From Cylindrodendrum hubeiense (taxonomy: Eukaryota > Ascomycota > Sordariomycetes > Hypocreales > Nectriaceae), in the NCBI GenBank assembly GCA_014621425.1, contig JAANBB010000141.1, forward strand, positions 1 to 64,000: a stretch of DNA of 64,000 bases, read 5' to 3'. Within the stretch, counting starts at the first letter, position 1; every line of letters starts with the position of its first letter. A program made the position numbers and the translations under genes. Below are positions 13,052 through 24,519 of this stretch, piece after piece. The notes beneath the pieces were generated by a model. It was not told the origin of the DNA. It ran no database searches and worked only from the letters and a program-made list of their open reading frames with translations.

Positions 13052-13212
13052 TATATAATGGGATGTCATGTCGGCTCAAATGGAATTCTCATCATCACAA
13101 CCACAACAATCAACAGCCTCACAACCACTACAACAACTACAACAACTACCACAATCTCCTCTTCACAATACCAACTCACCTTTCCAACAACATCCACTCA
13201 ACAACACTCAAA
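13052..13212 (+). promoter_or_regulatory. TATA box and CAA-rich leader of the cupredoxin gene
   Basis: TATATAA at 13052-13058 lies 155 bp upstream of the ATG. From about 13080 to 13210 the DNA is dominated by CAA/ACA triplets with almost no G, the style of 5' UTR often seen in strongly expressed fungal secreted-protein genes. The start context, CAAAATG, is favourable. Confidence 0.6.
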
Positions 13213-13773
13213 ATGTTCTCCTTCAAGGCCATCTCTGCTGCGGCTCTCCTCCTCATCGCCAGTGTTTCCGCTGCTCCTACTCCTACCACCTATGATAGCC
13301 CTGATGGCACCGTCGAGCTCACTGGTGTTACCCACTCAGTCGTTGCTGGCCTGGGCGGTCTCCGCTTCGACCCCGACAACGTTGTCGCTGAGGTTGGCGA
13401 CATTGTCGAGTGGCACTTCCTCAAGGTGAACCACTCCATCGCCGAGTCTAGCTTCGCCGAGCCCTGCAAGCCCGTTGCCGATGGCACTGGCTTCTTCGCC
13501 GGCTTCAACTTCTTCATCCAGGACGGCCAGGCTCCCAATGTCTTCCAGATTGTTGTCGAGGATAAGACTCCTATCTGGTACTACTGCCCCCAGACCAATG
13601 GCAACCACTGCCAGATGGGCATGGCTGGTGTCATCAACCAGAACTTCGACAACCAAGACTTCAGCCTGCGCCGCTACAAGGAGGTCGCTGCCACTACTGG
13701 CACCTCCATCGTCCCTCCTGTCCAGCAGGGCGGTGCTGTCATCCCCAACCCCAACCCCAACGGCGGCTTCTAA
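13213..13773 (+). CDS. Secreted cupredoxin (extracellular blue-copper-like protein)
   Basis: Single exon of 186 aa. Residues 1-20 form a signal peptide (MFSFKAISAAALLLIASVSA) with cleavage expected at SA-AP. One cupredoxin domain follows. Its type-1 copper ligands are all present and correctly spaced: His74 (KVNHS), Cys125 (YYCPQ), His132 and Met137 (NHCQMGM). A second Cys pair (Cys85, Cys133) could form a disulfide. The tail is Pro/Asn/Gly-rich with repeated PNPN. Such proteins are secreted in many ascomycetes; the electron partner and role are unknown. The ATG at 13213 fits the TATA box and leader. The same frame is open further upstream but there encodes only low-complexity Asn/His. Confidence 0.85.
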   Translation: MFSFKAISAAALLLIASVSAAPTPTTYDSPDGTVELTGVTHSVVAGLGGLRFDPDNVVAEVGDIVEWHFLKVNHSIAESSFAEPCKPVADGTGFFAGFNFFIQDGQAPNVFQIVVEDKTPIWYYCPQTNGNHCQMGMAGVINQNFDNQDFSLRRYKEVAATTGTSIVPPVQQGGAVIPNPNPNGGF

Positions 13774-14436
13774 GCAACCAATTGGTTATTGTACTGTCTA
13801 AGCGGGATAAAGGCGGATAGGGTTCACTTTCCTTCAATTATGGCATGGTGATACGAATAGATGTCTGGATGGGATCTAGCATTTGGGATTGCATTTCGGG
13901 GCGTGATTTACTGGCTTTACAATTCTTGATACATTCCTTTTACACTTCATAGTACATAGTACTACTTGATTTCAAACCACTACAATAAATTGTTCTGGAT
14001 TCAATTACCAGTCTCTTTGCTTCCAAGTGACTCCTACTGTGCGGTGATTAATAATATGCGGCGACTAGGGGATGCCACTGGAGAGAGAAATAAGAGGAAT
14101 AGTTTACTACCAGTTTGACTCTCTGATTAAACTCGCCAATTGTGATGCGAATGATCTTAGTTCTTCATGGTTTCGAGAAGGAATCCCATCAATAGTCCTG
14201 GTCTTTTGGAAGCCCCATGCAATAGCGCGGCGCCACAGCGGCGCCGCAGATTGCTAGTGTACGGTGGGGTATGCGACGATTTGTCTCAAAATGTCGCTGC
14301 GTTCCACTTCTGTCAATCCAGCAACACCCGACGGAACCACATTCGGATCCTTGCTGCTCGCTCCCTGAGCCTCCTTTGCTTATTGCTAGTGGAGAATTCG
14401 GCTCGGCAGCTTTGACGCTACTCCTTGGTTGGCAGC
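13774..14436. other. Intergenic: cupredoxin 3' flank and regulator promoter
   Basis: Nothing coding. The first part is the AT-rich 3' flank of the cupredoxin gene. The part before 14437 is the promoter of the Zn2Cys6 gene. Confidence 0.5.
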
Positions 14437-16462
14437 ATGGCGGAGGACTCGGATCCGACTGGGGATGGTGGCTTACCCATGCCCTACTCTTGCTTCGAGT
14501 GCCGCAGTCGCAAGTTGAAGTGCGACCGCCTGAAGCAGGGGTGCACTCGGTGTGCTCAAGGGGGAGGGAAGTGCCACTATCCTACTTCACGGAAGCCACC
14601 GGTGATCACTGTGACGAGGCCCAAAGTGAAGGAGCTGGAATCTCGGTTGAGTACGTGGCGGGCAGTTCGACCCGACGCACCGGATATCGTCGCAATCGCG
14701 ACACAGCACCCCGCGATGGAAGTAGATGCTAATATTGGCTTCAGAGGACTTAGAGTATCGGTTGAAAAACAGCCAAGACAATGCGCCCTCATCATCGTCG
14801 CATTCTCCGTCGTCGTTTGAGGGTGAGCTAATTGAGACTGGCCGATTCGAACAACTCCCTCCACAAGCCGTTGTCGAGGAATTGTAGGTTGCTTGTTTCA
14901 GACCACATCTCCATGAACTGAGTCGTTCCAGGATAAATGGATACTTTACAAGTATTCACAGCGATATCCCGATGCTCCATCCATCGCGGTATCTTGCTTC
15001 ACTATACCTCCCGCCTCATATGCAACCTCCAATGTGTCTCCAATACGCCGTGATGGCCATAGCTGCTAAAGTCTGCCCGACCTACAACCATCTAGCTAAC
15101 GCTTTCTATCGCCGAGCCCGCTATTACTTTGAAGCCGATGAGATGAAGGTGGGCGAGAAGAAGCCGCTAGTGAATTCTTACTGACAGGCACAGGGTGACG
15201 GCGAGTACTTTGTCACACTTGCCCATACTCAGTGCTGCATGATTCTCGCTTATTATGAGGCAAAGAATCTATGGTTCTCTCGGTCCTCCATGAGCACCTC
15301 TAGATGCGTGCGCTTGTCCCAGATTCTAGGCCTGCACGAGCTTGATGGCGAGCTAAGTCTTGGACCGATTCTGCCACCCCCGAAAGACTGGTGCGAGCAG
15401 GAAGAGCGCCGGCGCACCATGTGGACAATATTCTGCTATGATAGATATACCAGCAGTACCACGGGATGGCCAAGCCTGATCGATTTTCGGCGGGTCAGAA
15501 GTGATGGAGCCCTTGTCCCAAGACCATCTACTAACAGCGCAAACAGATCCGAACCCTACTCCCTGCATCCGAAGAGGCTTTTCAGGTTTGCATTGAGGAG
15601 CCTTCGATTACGTTGGCCGAGGCTTTGAGCCGCGACAATTCCACAAACTCCGTCTTTGGCTGCAGGATGATATCCACTCACCTCTTCCACGAATGTCTTG
15701 ACCATACCTATAAGGACCATCCCGACCCTGACCCCTCGGATTTCCAGAACAGCGTATTCTGGAAGCGCCATGGAGATCTCAACAATGGGTTGGCAACTGC
15801 ATTCGTGACCCTGCCAGACAGACTCCGCACCTCAGAAAACAACAACAGTCCCACCGCGGTGACTATCAACCTCCAGCTTCATACAGCAACCATCTGCCTC
15901 CATCGCATCGGGGTGGCAACGGCAAACAAGCACAACATCCCAAAGGAGGTGCTATCAGGTACGCAGGCGAGGCTTCTCCCTGCCGCCCACGAGATCTTCA
16001 ACATTGTGGCCTCGTTTGCGGATGTGAATGCCATGTTCCGCAACCCGATGGTGGCGTTTGCGTCATACATGGCTGGGTTTGTATTTCTGGAGGATTTCCG
16101 AGACACTGAAAACCGGCAGAGCGAAACAAATATGGGCGCGCTGATGGACCTGATGGTGGCCATCGGCCAACAGAACACAGTGACGGCGTCGCTGGCGGTT
16201 CAAATGGCGCATACAATGCAGAAGACTGGAATCGACCCTTCAGCCGTCGAAAAGGTATGGGCATTTCCTAGACACATCGCTTTGAATCTCGTGGCGGAAG
16301 CTAATAAATGGGTTGCAGGTCAAGAGTCTGATGGCGAAGATGGATCTCAAGGGCCCGTTGATGGCAAAGCCAAACGAGTCGTCGGGCAGTGTGGTGTTTT
16401 GCCCGTTTGAGATGCCAACGGGGCCGGAAGGAGCTCCCTCAGCATACCCAACGAGATTATAG
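14437..16462 (+). CDS. Zn2Cys6 transcription factor with fungal-specific domain
   Basis: Six exons: 14437-14650, 14745-14883, 14932-15148, 15194-15493, 15547-16254 and 16319-16462, giving 573 aa. The zinc cluster is Cys19, 22, 29, 36, 39 and 46 (C-x2-C-x6-C-x6-C-x2-C-x6-C). The first intron falls just after it, and the joined exons give a heptad-like dimerisation helix (KELESRLKDLEYRLKNSQ). The middle-homology domain follows, with GEYFVTLAHTQC, a CVRLSQILGLHELDG stretch and EERRRTMWTIFCYDRY. This is a nuclear DNA-binding regulator. Its target is unknown and no pathway gene is adjacent; the nearest neighbours are the cupredoxin and CCC1. The 15149-15193 intron has a weak GTGGGC donor but is needed to join conserved sequence. 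Confidence 0.85.
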
Positions 16463-17648
16463 GGTTCATTTTATGATTATGAATCAAGAGGCCCTGAATG
16501 AAGGAGAATACGAAATTGCAACTGAAAATGTCCACTCGTCGCCAAGATGGATCCTCTTGATTGTGGAGCGCCTGTTTGGAGTCCTCGACACTATCATCAA
16601 TAACACGAACAGGGGCGAATAACTAGCCGATAAAAAATCAATTAAAGTTAAACCCATTGTTAATGCGACCATACAAACTCCAGAAAAATCAATAATTTCT
16701 CCCGTTTTACGCTCTGCCCGCGTGTTGCTGCGCTGCCACGATGCTCAGCTGCAGGCAGCGAGTCCACTCAAAACCCAGAGCGGGCCACTTACGTAAGCCC
16801 CATACAGTCATACTAGAGAAAATTCTCGCCGCGTCGAAATCCTACTTTCTTTCCTCTTCAAGCCATTGCCCTTTTCAACGCTGCGTTTCCATGCTACAAA
16901 CAGAGAGACGAGCTTGCGCTCGTCTCTCAAGATCCTGCTCGTCAGGATCGCCTTCTCTCGCATGTGGGAAATTCGGAGTATGCTTCAACGTCACCTCCCG
17001 CCTCGCCACGTGCGCAAGGGCCCGTCCCTACGCGCTTGGCCTGGACGGATAGGTCTGCCAGCGATGGCCTTGCGTCACTCGACGTTTGCAAATGACATCA
17101 GAAATCTCAGAGCCTGGGCCGCCTCGTGCATACCCGCAAGGGGAAGACGGGTGCGCGTCCCTGGTCTCTATGGGAAGTCTTTGCGGAGCTTGTTGGGACT
17201 ACAACTGAAGTGCGATACGCGGCGTCTTGTCCTCTTGGGGCTTGCCTCAAGAGGCATGATGACTCAATTCCGATCACTCTGTCAAGGGCGATGGCTTCAC
17301 CTCTTTTCTTCCCAGGTCAGTATACTCCGTCGTCACCAGGAGCAAGGATACTACTAACAATTTGGAACTCATGAAGCAAAGTAGTTGAACGTGTATCGAG
17401 AGGAGTCCATCGTGCCTCGTGTAAATTATCATTTCAGTCATTACTAGTCCTACAGCCCTCCCAGACTTCCCAGAAGTCGCCGCCCATGTCTTCCCCACCG
17501 ACGCCTGCCAGTACTGTTGATCCATGCGAAAGTCGCGAATCATAAACTATAGAACCAGGGACCCTGTCCCCAGTCGAACCGCCAACGCCATTTGTTTGAG
17601 TGAAACCGCAGCCTCCGCCTTTTGTTTTCCTGAATAATCCCGTGACCT
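16463..17648. other. Intergenic region with a perfect hairpin
   Basis: It lies between the convergent ends of the Zn2Cys6 gene and CCC1. The ORFs here overlap in several frames and match no family. A perfect 11-bp inverted repeat sits at 16903-16928. Confidence 0.5.
16903..16928. repeat. Perfect inverted repeat, 11-bp arms, 4-nt loop
   Basis: Arms GAGAGACGAGC (16903-16913) and GCTCGTCTCTC (16918-16928) are exact reverse complements separated by TTGC. It lies between two converging genes, so it could be a 3'-end hairpin or a dyad binding site. Confidence 0.6.
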
Positions 17649-18512
17649 CTATTGGTCCTTCCTGTCCAAGCCTCTGACGATGGCGTAGCTAGTTCCCGCT
17701 GCCAGCATGCCGATGACCAGAGTCTGGAAAGCTCCCCAGAGACCGGCGCGATGGTTTCGGACGGAGACGTAGTTCTTGACGTAGCCAAAGACGAGCAGAA
17801 CAGCAACGGTGATGCCAATGGAGACAAAGAGAGCCTCGCGCACGCGGTCCATGACAAAGTAGGGGATCATGGGAATGAGACCGCCGATGAAGTAGCTGAG
17901 TCCCATGGTGAGGGCGGAGATCCAAGCCTGGTGGATGTTGGGCTTGTCGAGCTTGAGGTCGAAGTCCATCATGAAACGCACCCATTGATCGGGGTTCTTG
18001 CACAGCTCATCAACGAGGGGTGTGGCAGCGCTCCGCGAGACGTTGTACTTCTCGAGGATGGAGTAGACGCCATCGCGCTCGGCCTCGGGCATGTTCTGCA
18101 CTTCATGGGCCTCGCGCTTCTCCTGGTGGTTGTAGTGGTCGCGCTCGGTGACAGCCGCGAGGTATGCGCCCAAGCCCATGCTGATCATGCCCGAGAAGAG
18201 CTCGGCGAGGCCAGCAATGATGACGACCTTTGCGCTGCCTAGGCTGGAGAGACCGGCGGTCAGGGCGAAGGGGACGGTGAGGCCGTCTGAGAAGCCGATG
18301 ATGATGTCGCGGAGCACATTGCTGTAGTCGATGTGGCACTCCTCGTGCTGGCTCTTCCTGGGGTACAGGGGGACGTGTTGTTGGTGATGGGCCGTCTCGA
18401 CGGGGGGTTCGGCAGGGAGGAGGGGAGATGTTTCGGAAGGGAGATGGGTCATTGTGGCTGTATGAGTTGTGTTGTGGGAGGGAGTGAAGTCGAAGGAGGT
18501 GTAATGGACCAT
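17649..18512 (-). CDS. CCC1/VIT1-family vacuolar Fe2+/Mn2+ transporter
   Basis: Single exon of 287 aa. The family moves Fe2+ or Mn2+ from the cytosol into the vacuole. After a soluble N-terminus comes TM1 with the diagnostic VLRDIIIGFSDGLTVPFALT, then TM2 (KVVIIAGLAELFSGMISMGLG). An acidic cytosolic metal-binding loop with HEVQNMPEAERDGVYSIL follows, then three more TM segments, the last with AGLWGAFQTLVIGML. This five-TM arrangement and the loop Glu residues match CCC1/VIT1. The ATG at 18512 is used; a second in-frame ATG at 18452 would remove 20 residues. The leader contains short repeats. A CCAAT box lies upstream at about 18950, the element read by the fungal CBC/HapX iron regulator, but one copy is weak evidence. 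Confidence 0.9.
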   Translation of the reverse strand: MVHYTSFDFTPSHNTTHTATMTHLPSETSPLLPAEPPVETAHHQQHVPLYPRKSQHEECHIDYSNVLRDIIIGFSDGLTVPFALTAGLSSLGSAKVVIIAGLAELFSGMISMGLGAYLAAVTERDHYNHQEKREAHEVQNMPEAERDGVYSILEKYNVSRSAATPLVDELCKNPDQWVRFMMDFDLKLDKPNIHQAWISALTMGLSYFIGGLIPMIPYFVMDRVREALFVSIGITVAVLLVFGYVKNYVSVRNHRAGLWGAFQTLVIGMLAAGTSYAIVRGLDRKDQ

Positions 18513-18525
18513 ATGGTGATGGTGT

Positions 18526-18600
18526 GAGTGTGTGGTGAGTGTATGGTGACCTTATGGTGAGTGTATGGTGAGTGTACGGTGAAGGTGGTGTGAGCGTAAG
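18526..18600. repeat. Short imperfect tandem repeats upstream of CCC1
   Basis: Copies of a roughly 11-bp unit like GTATGGTGAGT repeat four or five times with drift. They lie immediately upstream of the CCC1 start, in its leader or core promoter. Confidence 0.5.
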
Positions 18601-19224
18601 TTCAAGTATAAGTGTCAATGTAATGTAAATAGTATCAAGGTGTAAGTGAGTATAGAGTAGTAGTACACGCCATCTAGGTACAATAGAAACAGCTTCCCGG
18701 GGGACGTCTTTATAGGTGTCCCCCAATCTCGAACTTGTCCAAGCCGTGCCCGCCAAATTACCAACAGCCCCATTCTCCGAAAAGCCCGAGGGCGAAACTG
18801 CCTACGCCCGTTCTTTGCCCCTCGAGATTTGCAGGCGAACCGCTGCGCTCGCCAATTGTCATCATCCCTGGCGCTGGAGCTTGGCCTCGCACTGACCCGC
18901 CGCTGGTCGCGGTGGCTCGCCGGCTCGGTGTGGTGCTGGGCGGCATTGGCCAATCAGCGGCCGTGTTTTAGTCATCTGGTGGTAAACACTCGTCTCCAAG
19001 CGGACGCACGGCGCGGCGCAGAGTCCACAGTGGAAGTAGGCCAAAGACAAAACGCAAACCGCCATCACGAGTCGAGGCTAGCGGGGGGGATGGCATCGCA
19101 GCTAGCCCGCGTTGGGAGCTCGAGCATGTTCGTGTAGGTCGCGAGCCGTGCCAGGGACAAGCAGGGACAAGCACGCGGATGCCCGGCGCAAACGAGGCAC
19201 ACAAAACAGGCGTTACAAACCAGT
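18601..19224. other. Intergenic: CCC1 promoter and ligase 3' flank
   Basis: Nothing coding. It contains the rest of the CCC1 promoter, with a CCAAT box near 18950, and the 3' flank of the acyl-CoA synthetase gene. Long GC-rich ORFs here overlap each other on both strands. Confidence 0.45.
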
Positions 19225-21243
19225 CTACAGCTTGTGGTTCCTCTTCTTGCGCTGGTACAGCGCCACCTCCAGGCCCTGGACACCGCCGTCACGCATCACC
19301 CGCCGCAGTATCTTGCCGCTGGGCGACTTGGGGATCTGCTTGACGAAGACGATGCCGCCCACGAGCCACTTGTACCGCGCCGTGTGGCTCTCGACGTGAG
19401 TCTTGAGCTGCTGTGCGAGGGCGTGCAGCTCCTTGTCCGTCTTGCTCGGGTCGCGCGCGACGACGTACGCCCGCGGCCACTCAGTCGCCTCGCTTTTGTC
19501 ATGGACGCCAACGACGCCGGCGTCTGCAACGTCATCGCTGCTGCAGAGCAGTGCCTCTAGCTCCGCCGGCGCGACCTGGAACGCCCGGACCTTGATGAGC
19601 TCCTTGATGCGGTCGGTGATGCACAGCGTGCCGTCCGGATCCAGCGTGCCGACATCCCCGGTGCGCAGCCAGCCGTCGTGTGTAAGTGCGTCCATCGTGA
19701 CGCTCATGTCTGGCGCGGATCCCGCGGCATAGAGGCCTTGGCTGGGGATGTACGCGCTCAGCAGCGCCGCAGACCGGATGAGGATCTCGCCAGGCGTGCC
19801 AAACGGCGTCGCCTTGGTGGCAATTGTGGTCGCATGTGTGGTTGCATCCTTGCTCACGGCCGGGGTCGCATCTGCCGCTGCCGTAGCAATCATGAGCTCG
19901 ACTCCCCAGTGAGGTCGACCGGTATCGTTCTTGTATGCACGCATCGCCTGCTCGTCCAGACCACTCTGCACCGTGACGCTGCACGCCTCGGACATGCCGT
20001 AGCCCATCCGCACCAGGAATCCCAGTCGCGCGTGCACCTGCACCACGATCTCGTGGCCCAGCGGCGCCCCTCCTGTGACGCCGGCCACGACGCTGCTGAA
20101 GGCGTTGCGGCCGTTGGCGTCGCGTCGTAGGTACGGCTCGACCACGGGCGACTTGGCCAGCATCACGGCTACGGGCGGCGCCATGTGCAGGTACGTGATC
20201 TGGCGCCGAGGGATGGCGGCCAGCACGGCGTCGAGCTTGAAGGCCGGCATTGTGTATACGGTGGCACCGGCGCAGATGGCCATGAGGAACGAGTTGGACA
20301 GGCCGAAGACGTGGTAGAAGGGCACGTAGCCCAGCCACCGCTGGTGCCGGCCCCCGTAGAAGTCGGCGTCGTGCCAGAGTGAAGCCACGGAGAAGTTGAG
20401 GGCGTTGTGTGACAACAGGACGCCCTTTGACCGCCCCGATGTGCCGGACGACCATAGAATCACGGCCGTTCGGGTGGCGGCCGCCTCCGGAGCGAATTTG
20501 TGAGCCGTTTTCAAGGCCCGGTCCGGAGAGATCAGCGTCCGCCAGTCTTCCGCACCGTTATCAGCCGCACCCAACGGGTAGAGGTCCTGGGCAACGTCCA
20601 CCGTGTAGACGTGCGCTTCCTTCACATACGCCGGGTCGTCCTGGTTCTCAAGAGCCTGCTGGACAGTCTCGAGGCTTGACTTGGCGGTGATGATGACGCG
20701 CGGGCGCGAATTCTTCACGACCCACGCGAGCTCCGTCGCCGTCAGACCCGGGGACGCGAGCGTCACGGTCAAGCCGGCGGCGAGGGTGCCGAGCAGCGCC
20801 GTCGCAAAGGGTAGGCAATTGGGCAATTGCACAAGCACTACGGGAGCCACCTCCGGACGCGGACATGACGGCGTCGGCGGCAGGGACTGGAGGGTTTCCG
20901 GGTCCAGGCCGAGGGCGTGCAGGCCGCCAGCCAGAGCGAGTGCGTCATCTCTGAGGCGGGAAAATGTGAGTGCGCGATCTGTGATAATTCCCTGTTAGCA
21001 TATGTTTTTTGGTGATTTAATAATGTGCCAAAAAGGGAAGAATCCCTATTGAAGTATGGCATGGGCAGCCGTACCTGTAGCATGGTCGACAAAGATGGGC
21101 GCGTTTTCATCTATGCGTGGCACCCTTTGCTTGAGAGGGGCGAACTCGCTCTCAGTCTCGAATGGGTTGCTGAAGAGCCAATCGAATGTGTTGGCGCCGG
21201 GGACATTAGTCGGCGAGCCGACGTAGGACGGCTCTGTAGACAT
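19225..21243 (-). CDS. 4-coumarate-CoA-ligase-like acyl-CoA synthetase (ANL family)
   Basis: Two exons, 21243-21075 and 20978-19225, give 640 aa. The enzyme activates a carboxylic acid with ATP to an acyl-adenylate and loads it onto CoA. Motifs seen are the phosphate-binding loop SSGTSGRSKG at 233-242, YVPFYHVFGL, the GYGMSEAC motif, DGWLRTGDVG, DRIKELIK and the catalytic C-terminal Lys612 in KSPSGKILRR. The protein ends in HKL, a near-match to the peroxisomal PTS1 signal, and many fungal enzymes of this type are peroxisomal. The substrate cannot be read from the sequence; aryl or medium-chain acids are typical. An Ala/Thr-rich stretch near 420-445 (VSKDATTHATTIATKATP) looks like a family-unusual insertion. 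Joining across the intron restores DRALTFSRLRDD, a standard early motif. Confidence 0.88.
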
Positions 21244-22051
21244 GGTGAGTTGTCCTTGTGTGATAGTCCTCGAAGGCTTGCCGTCAAAGTTATATCCGGG
21301 GATCTGAACCCAAAAAAAAAAGGAGTAGGTGAGTTGAGAAGAAAGAGGAGAGCTAGAGACAGCAACAACCTCGTCAAAGCCAATGAGGAAACTAATGTCC
21401 AAACCTCTCCTTTCTCTCTCTGCCTTTTAACCGCCTTCTGCTTTTATGCACTTGTCCAAATACTGAAGCCGCGGTATCGTGGGCGGTGGGACCTAGGAGA
21501 ACGTGGAGACCCCGCGCTGTCAATTCCCCGTGGAGAAGACGAGCGGCAGTTGGGCCGGCTACACGCTGGAGGAGGAATTGGGAGAGTGACGCGAGGACGC
21601 GGCGGGCGCCCCGTTAGGCACATAACTGACTCGGCGGAGGCCATTGTAGGAAATGACCTGAGCTTGGGATATCGATCGGTGCAGTGTGTGGAGGATAGTC
21701 GATGATGAACGGGTGCAATTAGGAAACGGAATCGGTGTTCCCCTCAGTAAAAGCTCAGTTCAGAATACGGGCTGGTGATAATGGCTGTCACCACCATCCG
21801 CTCTCATCGCCAATCACCCCCGTTAACGCGGTATTAATCAGGGTAGCAGCAATCGATAAGCCAAGTGGGCCCTATTGATCCACTCGCGTTGGGGTAAGTT
21901 CGATCCCTGGAATCGAGCATAGCTTTGCCGCGCTGGACAAGGTTTGGGCCGCCCTCGGCATTCTTCTGCGGGGAAGCTTGATGCCAAGTTTGCAGCGCAA
22001 TTAGCAACCCGTCGACGCGCGCCAGCAACTGTGCCGAGGGATACTAACGCG

Positions 22052-22351
22052 TCAATCGCCGGCCTTGGCCCACAGCGCCTTGTTCGCATTCGCGGGACTT
22101 GCACTAAGTGCCTTCGTAGTGATGCCCCTGGTCATCGCCGTCAGCGCAATGAGCCACTGTTGCTGGCACAGAGAATATTGGGTTGTTACCATAAATAAAG
22201 AGGACCGTAGGATCGTAGATGGCTCGACAACTTCCCAGCCATGTTTATATATGGCTGCAGAAGCAAACTCGCAATTCCACTCGTGGAAACCCAACTCGGG
22301 CAATAGAGGGATCAGTGTGACTCGCTTCTCGACGACATAGCGCTCAGCCAT
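22052..22351 (-). mobile_element. Possible relic of a Ty1/copia gag (UBN2-type) sequence
   Basis: A 99-codon frame from an ATG at 22351 reads as a gag-like start. It has ITLIPLLPELGFHEWNCEF-type wording (actual start MAERYVVEKRVTLIPLLPEL), then a Trp-rich segment ending in WEVVEPSTI, and later QQQWLIALTAMTRGI and ANKALWAK. This follows the UBN2-type gag pattern of a W near the start, a glW-vv motif, then an AL-AI helix and an elW motif. It stops early at 22052, and no protease, integrase or RT frame follows. The assignment rests on pattern resemblance only; it could be a chance ORF. Confidence 0.35.
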
Positions 22352-24519
22352 CAGGATAGTGTTAGGGGAGCAAGAAGACCAGTATGTAAATACGGTAGAT
22401 AAACCAACCCAATCACCTCTATATCCGTAATCTTCTCTAAAACCTCGCACTTTAGTACCGCTAGTTTCCTTGTTACATCATAGTAGAACCTTGCCATGCA
22501 GAACTTGCCTCTACGTAAATGATCTATGTAGTAGGCTATGGTATCACCACCCTTACTGTTCTTCTAGGGCCAGATTATCTGGCGACCATCTCGTGTTACC
22601 GAGCGTACATGTTGTGTCTAGACAGTGGCGGAGCCCCGATTTTGCCGCCCCACACTCTTTTGTGTGTACGCTAGGGAGTCATTGACGCTGCGTCTTGCAG
22701 CACATACCCATTCAATTGAAGTCATCCTAGGATATTAGAGGTCACTGCCATCATCATCATTATCGTAATAGTCATGTAGTTGCTGCCTCTCCTGGCGTTC
22801 CTGCTGTGCGATGAAATCGTCCACTTCTCTTTACAATCGAGACTTGATATCAATAAGGGGCTCACCAGGGGCATCTGTTTGAGACTACTGAAAGGGGTGG
22901 GAATCGATTGACTCAATCGTCAACATAGGCAGTGATGATCCGGATGTTAGCAGTGGCGTTGAAGCTAGGGAACCATCGTAGTCATTTTGGCCATTGGCGA
23001 TAAATGCCCGTTGATAGTCATGGGCATGACCGTGGCGGCATCACACACATCTCCTTTCTGACACCACTGCGGCTCTGATGATACGTAGAGATGGCGACGA
23101 CGATGATTATACAGTCTCAAGGGTAGCAGGGGCTGCTGAGGGCGGCGACCTCGCTACTTGGGCTGCTGCTTCAATAAAATTTCCTTCCATTTTCTCAGCT
23201 GCTGGAACCTGTTTTCCGAGAATGGGGTCGTGCTGGGTGCTTCTGAGGCCTGTGCCTCTATCCACAGCAAAGCTCCTTGTGGTCGCCCCTTTGCCCTAAT
23301 ATGCAGAGGTTCAAGGGGGTTGTCCATTGTACCTTGGTCTTCCTACCCCTCTATCGCCCCCTGCTTCCAGTGCCAATGTGGCGCGATGGCGCGGAGCCCC
23401 AGGGGCTCCTTACGCTAAAGGTGGGTTAAAAGATTTGTGCTTGCACGGCAGCCCGTGTGGAACGAGGATAGGGCACGGCCTGTAGGCAATAGGTAGGGCG
23501 GTGGAGAAGTAGATGTCTATTAAAAGGCGGCGTAATTCGATAGGGGTGTGGTTGAGAGTGAGCGGGGATATCTGATATTTGATGATCTCAAAGAGAAGGC
23601 TGTCAGCTGTAAATACTACCTTGTTTCTTCCCTAAAGGATCTCTGCCTAATTTCATTCTGCTGCTTCCCCCAAAGGAGCTGTAATTTCTTGAAAACTGTC
23701 ATCATGTCTTCCCCCTGCGCTCATCGTCCCATGTCCTATGTTCTCCCTTATTCTCTCATATCCAAGATAATAGCCATTTTAGTTCCAAGTATAGCACCTG
23801 TTGTATGTTGCTCCAGTGTGACGTCCATCTGCTGCGCTTCTGTGAATCATTCGTTGATTTGAAAGAGCCTGACCGCCTAACAATTATCAATGTTTGCTTT
23901 ATTGCTATAGTGTCTTGCGAGCGAATTGACACACGGATGATAAGACTTGAACACAGGCCACAAGCTGTAAATGTCACATCATCAAGGTGTCATGCAACCC
24001 TCAGTTGCGTTCCGAGTCTGGACTCTTAGCCGCCATCTGGGTGTATCTATATGACTGTCCCAGTCGCACACCACCCGCCGCTAGACACTCACGAAACTGC
24101 ATAACGCGACACCGCCAGAGCAGATCCCTGCGAGATTGATCATCTCATGTTTCTCGATCTCGCTAGGGAGTGCAGATGGCAACCAGGCGTGCATTGGTGT
24201 GCCTGATTGACAAGGTGATCCATTGGCTTCTGTCAGATGCAAAGAAACGCTATGGGCCCGGGCACCGGGAATTCCGGATTCTATTCAGCACGCCACAGGC
24301 CGTGACCTAGCTCGCCTTGAATACAGTAGCGTACATGTGTTCTAAAACCGGCTCGGCCATCGATATAAACACACCGGGTCTGCGTATTACTTTGGGCGAT
24401 CTAGACGCCTCCATTTCCAGTTTAGGCCGTATTTGTCACCCCGTGTCGTGTTGTGTGGGAGGAAACCAACAGTGAATGAATCCGAACAGGCTTGTGTTCG
24501 GATGATCTGATACGTAAGC

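Noticed and set aside
17652..18242. 196-codon plus-strand ORF
   Set aside because: Antisense to CCC1; rich in Val/Glu/Asp as expected from complementing membrane-helix codons.
18103..18756. 217-codon minus-strand ORF
   Set aside because: Shifted frame over CCC1 and its repeat-rich leader; Thr/His/Pro low complexity.
19532..20455. 307-codon minus-strand ORF in another frame
   Set aside because: Arg/His-rich shadow frame of the acyl-CoA synthetase gene.
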